This document shows, piece by piece, positions 58,771-64,000 of a stretch of DNA of 64,000 nucleotides (its first letter is position 1; each line of letters opens with the position of its first letter). Origin of the DNA: Holophagales bacterium UBA5704 (lineage in GTDB: Bacteria; Acidobacteriota; Thermoanaerobaculia; Multivoradales; UBA5704); assembly GCA_002420005.1 (NCBI GenBank), contig DIHE01000147.1:29396-93395 (forward strand), read 5' to 3'. The notes below the pieces were generated by a model that saw only the letters and a program-made list of their open reading frames with translations, had not been told where the DNA came from and did no database searches. Position numbers and translations under genes: made by a program.

Positions 58771-59133
58771 ATGCCCATGACGTTTCACGATCGCACCGGG
58801 AAACCGGCCGCCTATACCGAGGACGATGTTCACATCTTCTTCTATTCCGGGGCTCCCGCAGGGTATTCCTTCGACGGCGCCGTCTACACCTACCCGGGGC
58901 GCCACCTGGGGACGATCCGCACCGGCTGGGTACGCGACCACGACGGCCGCTGCGTCTTCTTCACCGACGAGGCGCTGAACAGCAGCCTGCCGCAGCCCGA
59001 GAAGCTCGCCAAGCCCCCCAAGCTGATCAAGAAGCCGAAGCCGGCCAAAGGCCGCCGCGAGACGCCGCCCCCCCGGCCCGCGGACCTGGATGAGTGGTCG
59101 GAGCTGTCGGGGGAGGGGTTCTTCAAGCCTTGA
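58771..59133 (+). CDS. 4-fold beta-flower-domain protein
   Basis: A 120-aa protein. The first 70 residues match the beta-flower pattern by eye: FHDRTGKPAAYTEDDVHIFF, YSFDGAVYTYPGRHLGTIRT, GWVRDHDGRCVFFTDEA. The tail is Lys/Pro-rich and probably disordered (KPPKLIKKPKPAKG). Function of the family is unknown. AGGAAGGA precedes the ATG. Confidence 0.75.
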   Translation: MPMTFHDRTGKPAAYTEDDVHIFFYSGAPAGYSFDGAVYTYPGRHLGTIRTGWVRDHDGRCVFFTDEALNSSLPQPEKLAKPPKLIKKPKPAKGRRETPPPRPADLDEWSELSGEGFFKP

Positions 59134-59212
59134 GGACAAGGACTTCAAGGACAACAGGGACAACCAGGACGCGCGTCCTTTTGTCCTTGCAGACCTTGGC
59201 GTCCTTGGTGTC
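59134..59212. repeat. GGAC-repeat hairpin between convergent genes
   Basis: A run of AAGGAC-like units (five GGAC, then five GTCC) that forms a long imperfect hairpin around the perfect palindrome GGACGCGCGTCC at 59167-59178, followed by TTTT. Lies between two convergent genes and could serve as a bidirectional terminator. Confidence 0.5.
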
Positions 59213-59220
59213 CTCTTCTT

Positions 59221-62200
59221 CTAGCCCACCACCCGATCCGCCCGCAGAAACCACAGCTCGAACCGCGGCGGCTGCGGCAGCTCCAGGGCCTCCTGGAGGG
59301 CCCGCACGTAGATGGCGCCCTGGGGGGCGTAGACGGCGGCGCGGCGGGCGAGGTCTTCCGGATCGTCGACCTCGTCGGTCTTGTAGTCGGCGATCACCAG
59401 ATGGCCGGTCTCCGGGTCCCGGTAGACCAGATCGACGGCTCCGGTGACCACGCCGACCGGGGCATGGTCGCCGTCGCGCGGCGGCAAGAGGACCGGGAGC
59501 TCGCGGGCGACCAGGTGGCCGGCGAGGCCGCGCAGGCGCTCCAGGAGGCGGCCGGCGGCGAAGCGGTCGAGCAGCTCCTCGGCGCGCGGCAGAGTGCGCT
59601 CCACCACCTCGCCGCGGGCGAGGGGCGCGAGGTAAGCCGGCAGATGGATGCGCTGGCGCGCCAGCTCCTCGCGCGGATCGGCGGCCAGGTCCCACTCCTC
59701 CAACGCCCTGTGCACCGCTCCCCCGAGGGCCATCGCCGCCTCGCGATCGATCTCATTTCCCCCGCCGGGTGCGGGGCGCCCGCGCCGCGGCTCCTCGTCA
59801 CCCTCGGCCAGACGGCGGGCGGCCAGCTCTTCGCGTAGACGCTCGTGCGCCTCCTCCGACGCGGCGCCTCCCCAGGTGCGGTCCATGCGGCGGCCGGCCG
59901 CGGCCTGGTGCTCACGCAGCCGGATCGAGGCGCGGGCGATCTCCTCCACGGCGGGCGGCTCGGCCTCCCCGCGCTCGGCCTCACCGGCCGCGGCCTCCGT
60001 CCCGCCCCGGAGGGCCGGAAACGTCCACAGGGCACCCGTCGCATCCAGCACCCCTGCTCCCCCCGACGCCTCGGCGGCGGCCCACAGCTCCACCAGAGGG
60101 GCCTCCGGCCGCTCCGGCCGCCAGGCGAGGAGCTCCAGGTGGGTGCGCGCCTGCTCCGGCGGGCGCGGCGCGGCGCCGCCGTCCGGCCAGTTGCCGAGCA
60201 GGACCAGGCGGTCCTTGGCGCGCGTCATCGCCACGTAGAGGGTGCGCACCCGCTCGGCGGCCTCGACGGCGCGGCGCTCCGCCTCCACCCGGTCGAAGCC
60301 GAGCGTCGGCACCCCGAAGAGGCGCATCTCGAACCGTCCCTCCGCCAGCCGGCCCACCTCGGTGCCGAGGCCGCCCTCCCCGCCCGGCGGCTTGTGGAGC
60401 TGCAGCAGGTAGACATGGCCGAAGTCGAGCCCCTTGGCGCCGTGGATCGTCATCACCTGCACCGCGTCCTCGGCGCCGTCCTTCGGACGTCCCTCCTCCG
60501 CCTCGCGCGACTCGGCGACGCTGCGGCGCAGGGCGCGCAGGATGGCGGTGGGGTCGCCACCCCCCTCTTCGAGCGCGGCCGAGAGCTGGCGGAAGAAGCG
60601 GTCGAGGTTGGCCAGCCGGTACGGCCCTAGGTAGCGCGCCGCCTCCAGCGCCTCGGGCAGGAACAGCCTTCGCAGGCGCTCGATGAAGACGTCGGCGGCC
60701 TCGCTCTCGAAAGCGATGCGCAGGACGGCCAGATGCTCCATCGCGGCGAGCAGCCCGGCCTCCCAGCCGCGCAAGCCGTCGAGCCCCGGAACGTCCCCCG
60801 GCAGCTCGGCGGCGGCGGCTTCGATGCGGCTCTTCAGCTCGGCCAGCCGCTCCCCCCGCTGCTCCCCGTCGAGGCGCGCCGGGGTCAGGTCCGTCATCAA
60901 CCCGGGGAAGCCGTGCCGCCAAAGCGGGATCAGCGCCGCATCCGGCACCCCGACCAGCACCGAGCGCAGGACGGTCAGCAGGGCCAGATGATCGCCCGGA
61001 TCGAGCACGGCGCGCACCAGGGCCGCGGCTTCGATGACCTCGCGGCGGCGGTAGTAGTGCTTGTCGCGGCCGACGACGAAGGGGATGCGCGCCCGCCGCA
61101 GGGCTTCGAGATAGAGGTCGAGATCACCGGTGCCGCGCAGGAGGAGCACGGCCTCCTTCCAGGCGACCCCCTCCTCGTCGTGGAGCGCGCGCAGGTCCGC
61201 GGCGAGCGCCGCCGCCTCCAGCTCCGCCGCCTCGACGGCCGCGGTCTTGCCGTCCGGCCGCCGCCAGGAGACCCAGTGCTCCACCGCGGCCCGGCCGGCG
61301 CGGACGAAACCCGGATCGCCCTGGCGCCGCTCGCAGGCGAGGAGCGGCTCGAACGGGGGCTGGAGGCCCGGCGTCTCCTGCATGACCGGTGCGATGACCC
61401 GCGCCACCTCGGCGAGGATCGAGGGGACGGAGCGGAAGTTTTCCACCAGCCGCTCGACCGCGCCGCCCTGCTTGCGCGCCAGGTCCACGAACCCGTCGTA
61501 GGCGCGCAGGTCGGCGCTGCGCCAGCCGTAGATCGATTGTTTGGGATCTCCGACCAGGAAGAGGCCGGGCCGCTCGTCGCGCGGGCCGTCCAGGGCGAGC
61601 CAGCGCAGCAGCTCGCACTGCACGCGGTCGGTGTCCTGGAACTCGTCCACCAGGAGCTGGTCGATCTGCCGCCGGATGCGCGCCCGCACCTCCGGATGCC
61701 GGGCGAGGAGCGCCTCGGCGCCGGCGAGCAGGGCGTCGAAGGTGGCGATGCCGCGCGCCCGCAGCTCGCGCTCGACCGCGGCGAGCAGCGGGGCCAGGGC
61801 GCGCCGCGCCGCCTCCAGGAGGACGGTATCGATCCGCCGCAGGTGCGCGACCAGCCGCGCGAGCGCGCCGGCCTGGACCCCCAGCTCGCCGCCGACCTCG
61901 CCGAACAGGCTCGTCTCGGTGGCGCCGAGCTGTCCCTTCTCCCACTTGCCGAGGTGCGCCACGAGCTTCTCCGGCAGCGCCTCGTCGACCCACTGGCGCA
62001 GCGTCTCCAGATCGGGGCCGTCGTCGATCTCGCGCAGGCGGTCGAGCAGGAGGCCCAGGCCTTTTTCGAGCGAACGGGCATTCGGCGCCCGCCCGCCGCG
62101 CAGGCGCGGCATGATCAGGTCGAAGACGCCGGTCGCCGCCGTGGTGAGCCGGTCGAGGAAGGCGCGCAGCGGTGCCGGACCCAGCGGGTCCTCGTCGAGC

Positions 62201-62940
62201 GCGCGCGCCGGCAGGCCGGAGGTGGCGAGGACGGCCAGGGCTTCGATGATCTCCTGCGGCCCGAACCCGCGCACGGCGAGCGCCAGCAGATGCGGATCGC
62301 CCGGCGCGCCGTACCCCTCCCGCAGCGCCACCTCCACGGTCTCGCGCACCACCTCTTCGAGCAGGCGGCCGTCGGCGTCCACGGTCAGCCGCGGGTGGAC
62401 GCCGGCCTCCAGCGGATGGCTCGCCAGGAGACCCAGACAGAAGGCATGGATGGTGCGTACCTGCAGATGGTCCAGCGCCCCGAGCAGGGCGCGGGCGCGC
62501 GCGGCGGTCTCCTCCGGCGGGGGCAGGACCTCCGGGTCGAGCCAGTCCGGCCGGGCCGCGCCGCGCGCCAGCGCCTCCAGCTCCTTGGCGGTGCGGCCGG
62601 CCATCTCCGCCGCCGCGGCTTCGGTGAAGGTGATGGCCACGACGCCGCGCAGCACGTCCGCCGCGGTGCGCTCCGGAGAGCCTTCACCCTCGGGCCGCAG
62701 CACCGGCCGCGCGGCAGGGCGGGCGGCGCGGCGCGCGCGGGCCAGCTCCCAGCCGGCCCCCAGGCTCCAGGCGAGGAGGCGCGCCACCAGCGTCGTGGTC
62801 TTGCCGGTCCCGGCGCCCGCCTGGAGCACCAGCGGGCGGTCGAACCGCCGCTGCGCCTCCTTGCGCGCGGCGCGGTCGGCGGCGCGCAGGATCTCGTCGC
62901 TCGGCATGCCGAAGCGCCCCAGGACCAGCCGTCCGCTCAC
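59221..62940 (-). CDS. addA: AddA-type UvrD/Rep helicase-nuclease
   Basis: A 1239-aa double-strand-break repair enzyme. Walker A QAGAGTGKTTTLVARLL (about 40-56), AITFTEAAAAEMAGR, Walker B LLVDEFQDTDRVQ, FLVGDPKQSIYGWRSAD, MTIHGAKGLDF and YVAMTRAKDRLVLLGN for the SF1 helicase. A C-terminal RecB-like nuclease follows with GAVDLVYRDPETGHLVIADYKTD. Starts at a GTG overlapping the addB stop (GTGA), with GAGGAGGAG upstream. Together with AddB it resects ends for recombination. Confidence 0.93.
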   Translation of the reverse strand: MSGRLVLGRFGMPSDEILRAADRAARKEAQRRFDRPLVLQAGAGTGKTTTLVARLLAWSLGAGWELARARRAARPAARPVLRPEGEGSPERTAADVLRGVVAITFTEAAAAEMAGRTAKELEALARGAARPDWLDPEVLPPPEETAARARALLGALDHLQVRTIHAFCLGLLASHPLEAGVHPRLTVDADGRLLEEVVRETVEVALREGYGAPGDPHLLALAVRGFGPQEIIEALAVLATSGLPARALDEDPLGPAPLRAFLDRLTTAATGVFDLIMPRLRGGRAPNARSLEKGLGLLLDRLREIDDGPDLETLRQWVDEALPEKLVAHLGKWEKGQLGATETSLFGEVGGELGVQAGALARLVAHLRRIDTVLLEAARRALAPLLAAVERELRARGIATFDALLAGAEALLARHPEVRARIRRQIDQLLVDEFQDTDRVQCELLRWLALDGPRDERPGLFLVGDPKQSIYGWRSADLRAYDGFVDLARKQGGAVERLVENFRSVPSILAEVARVIAPVMQETPGLQPPFEPLLACERRQGDPGFVRAGRAAVEHWVSWRRPDGKTAAVEAAELEAAALAADLRALHDEEGVAWKEAVLLLRGTGDLDLYLEALRRARIPFVVGRDKHYYRRREVIEAAALVRAVLDPGDHLALLTVLRSVLVGVPDAALIPLWRHGFPGLMTDLTPARLDGEQRGERLAELKSRIEAAAAELPGDVPGLDGLRGWEAGLLAAMEHLAVLRIAFESEAADVFIERLRRLFLPEALEAARYLGPYRLANLDRFFRQLSAALEEGGGDPTAILRALRRSVAESREAEEGRPKDGAEDAVQVMTIHGAKGLDFGHVYLLQLHKPPGGEGGLGTEVGRLAEGRFEMRLFGVPTLGFDRVEAERRAVEAAERVRTLYVAMTRAKDRLVLLGNWPDGGAAPRPPEQARTHLELLAWRPERPEAPLVELWAAAEASGGAGVLDATGALWTFPALRGGTEAAAGEAERGEAEPPAVEEIARASIRLREHQAAAGRRMDRTWGGAASEEAHERLREELAARRLAEGDEEPRRGRPAPGGGNEIDREAAMALGGAVHRALEEWDLAADPREELARQRIHLPAYLAPLARGEVVERTLPRAEELLDRFAAGRLLERLRGLAGHLVARELPVLLPPRDGDHAPVGVVTGAVDLVYRDPETGHLVIADYKTDEVDDPEDLARRAAVYAPQGAIYVRALQEALELPQPPRFELWFLRADRVVG

Positions 62941-64000
62941 GGCTCCTCCTCCTCTTCCCGCTCCTCCTTGGCCGCCAGACGCCAGACGCCCAGGAGCGCC
63001 TCCTCCGCCGCCCCGGCCGGCGGAGCCTCGCGCGCCCGCCCGGCCCATTCGAACAGGCGCAGGCGGGCGCCCGAATCACCGCGCAGGCAGGCCTCCGCGA
63101 CCGCGCAGTAGCTGCAACGAGGCGGCTCGTTGCGCCCGGCCGGATCGACCACCCGCGGAAAGAACGCGCCGGCATCCCACACCGCCAGGGTCGCGCCCAC
63201 CGCGTGCGCGAACGCCGCCGTGGCCTCGCGGTCGTCGGTGGTCACCGCGTGCTCGCGCGCCGCGGGATCGTCGATCTCCGGCTTCAGATACAGGTAGCGC
63301 CCCAGCGCCGGCGCCCCCCCGGCGGCGAGCAGATAGGCGGCGGCCTGGAGGAGCGTCCCCTGCCGCAGGCGCTCCAGGAAATGCCGGCGGCGCACCTCCG
63401 GCTTGCGGGCGGAGGACAACGGCCGGCCGGTCTTGTAATCGGTGAAACGGAGCCCCTCCGGCAGGGAGTCGACGCGGTCGGAGCGGAAGCGCAGGCTCCG
63501 CGGACGCCCCGTGGCGTCGAGCACCTCGACGGTGTCCACCGTCTCGGCGTGGAGCACGGGCACCGCGGCGCCGCCCGGCCAGTCCATCTCCGCGGCCACG
63601 GCGAGAAACGGCCGCGCACGCTCGGCGAGCGCCCGGGTGAGCCCCGGCAGGGTGATCCCTTCCAGGGCCAGGAGCCGCCGCGACTCCGCGAGCAGCAGCT
63701 CCTCCAGGCGCCCGGCGGCCGGCCAGGTGACGGCCGCCGGCTCCGCGGCCTCGCGGACGATCCGTTCCAGCACCGCGTGGATCACGTTGCCGAGCAGGAG
63801 CGGATCGGTCCCGGGGAGGGCGGCGAGCGGATCGGGCGTCGGCTCCAGCCGCAGGACCCGGCCGAGGAAGACCTGCCAGGGGCAGCTCGCCAGATTCTCC
63901 AGGTGGGTCACGTAGAGGTCCCGGTGGACGCCCCCGAGGCCGCCGACGAACCCGTAGTACGGCCCCAGCCGTGCGCGCACCGCCCGCCCCTCGGGCAGGC
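62937..64000 (-). CDS. addB: AddB-like helicase-nuclease subunit, C-terminal part (runs off the window)
   Basis: At least 350 C-terminal residues of a RecB-family nuclease; the 5' end lies beyond 64000. A PD-(D/E)XK nuclease region shows RFTDYKTGRPLSS. Cysteines in ENLASCPWQVFLGR and PRCSYCAVAEACL fit the four-cysteine iron-sulfur staple of AddB. The acidic C-terminus (EEREEEEEP) overlaps addA by 4 bases. Order and features support AddB rather than RecC. Confidence 0.88.
   Translation of the reverse strand, partial: LPEGRAVRARLGPYYGFVGGLGGVHRDLYVTHLENLASCPWQVFLGRVLRLEPTPDPLAALPGTDPLLLGNVIHAVLERIVREAAEPAAVTWPAAGRLEELLLAESRRLLALEGITLPGLTRALAERARPFLAVAAEMDWPGGAAVPVLHAETVDTVEVLDATGRPRSLRFRSDRVDSLPEGLRFTDYKTGRPLSSARKPEVRRRHFLERLRQGTLLQAAAYLLAAGGAPALGRYLYLKPEIDDPAAREHAVTTDDREATAAFAHAVGATLAVWDAGAFFPRVVDPAGRNEPPRCSYCAVAEACLRGDSGARLRLFEWAGRAREAPPAGAAEEALLGVWRLAAKEEREEEEEP

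Overview
The window is 64 kb of high-GC, densely coding bacterial chromosome with many 4-bp start/stop overlaps. Several family-level traits point to an acidobacterium-like Gram-negative. There is an 812-aa duplicated FtsX-type permease of the ADOP kind (29450-31888), a secreted VWFA-like protein of the type common in Acidobacteriota (57257-58744), and a TPR protein of a type I associate with that phylum (54317-55006). An outer membrane is implied by the TonB receptor. groESL carries a CIRCE operator. The phylum is an inference from recalled families, not from a marker gene. I recognise no rRNA, tRNA, CRISPR array, intact insertion sequence or prophage.

Left part (1-8458): remnants of toxin-antitoxin-like genes (152-996), then an eight-gene minus-strand operon (8458 to 1215). 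In order of transcription it encodes a GT-B-like protein, an SpsF-like cytidylyltransferase, a split transketolase, a GSA-type aminotransferase, an SDR, a KdsC-like phosphatase and a NeuB-family synthase. This looks like synthesis and activation of an acidic 2-keto sugar through an unusual route. On the plus strand follow a PHP/glycosyltransferase fusion, a Ppx/GppA phosphatase with HD domain, and phoB-phoR behind a four-unit PHO-box-like array.

Centre-left (15300-26212): a secreted Asp-box propeller and a COG0523 metallochaperone GTPase on the minus strand. Divergent to the GTPase is the most striking locus, a compact RiPP (TOMM-type) cluster. It has a 47-residue cysteine-free candidate precursor (19020-19163), an attenuator-like hairpin, then six overlapping genes: a leader-binding ThiF-like protein, an FMN reductase, an S15/CocE hydrolase, YcaO-1, a SagB-type dehydrogenase with the catalytic Lys-Tyr pair, and YcaO-2. 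It is followed by a lower-GC patch (26213-28660) with a lipoprotein, a membrane protein and a YoeB-type toxin-antitoxin pair.

Centre (28691-39651): a minus-strand metal/siderophore uptake operon (TonB receptor, binding lipoprotein, FecCD, FecE) continuing into the ADOP permease and a Crp/Fnr-like regulator. Upstream lie a small Cys/His protein, a secreted HExxH metalloprotease-like protein and its partner. AACGTT-centred sites recur in these promoters.

Right part (39696-64000): an MMPL/RND exporter with PgsA, groESL, two SpoIIAA-like paralogues, the NrfHA nitrite reductase (catalytic heme motif CxxCH instead of CxxCK), a DsbA-like lipoprotein, holB-tmk, a SWIB-domain protein, TerC, an orphan PntA alpha subunit, a TPR protein, NrtS, gamma-glutamyltransferase, a VWFA-like protein, a beta-flower protein, and AddA plus the C-terminal part of AddB running off the window. 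Nitrite reduction, phosphate sensing, metal uptake and surface glycan synthesis are the coherent physiological themes. The RiPP locus is the best candidate for an undescribed system.
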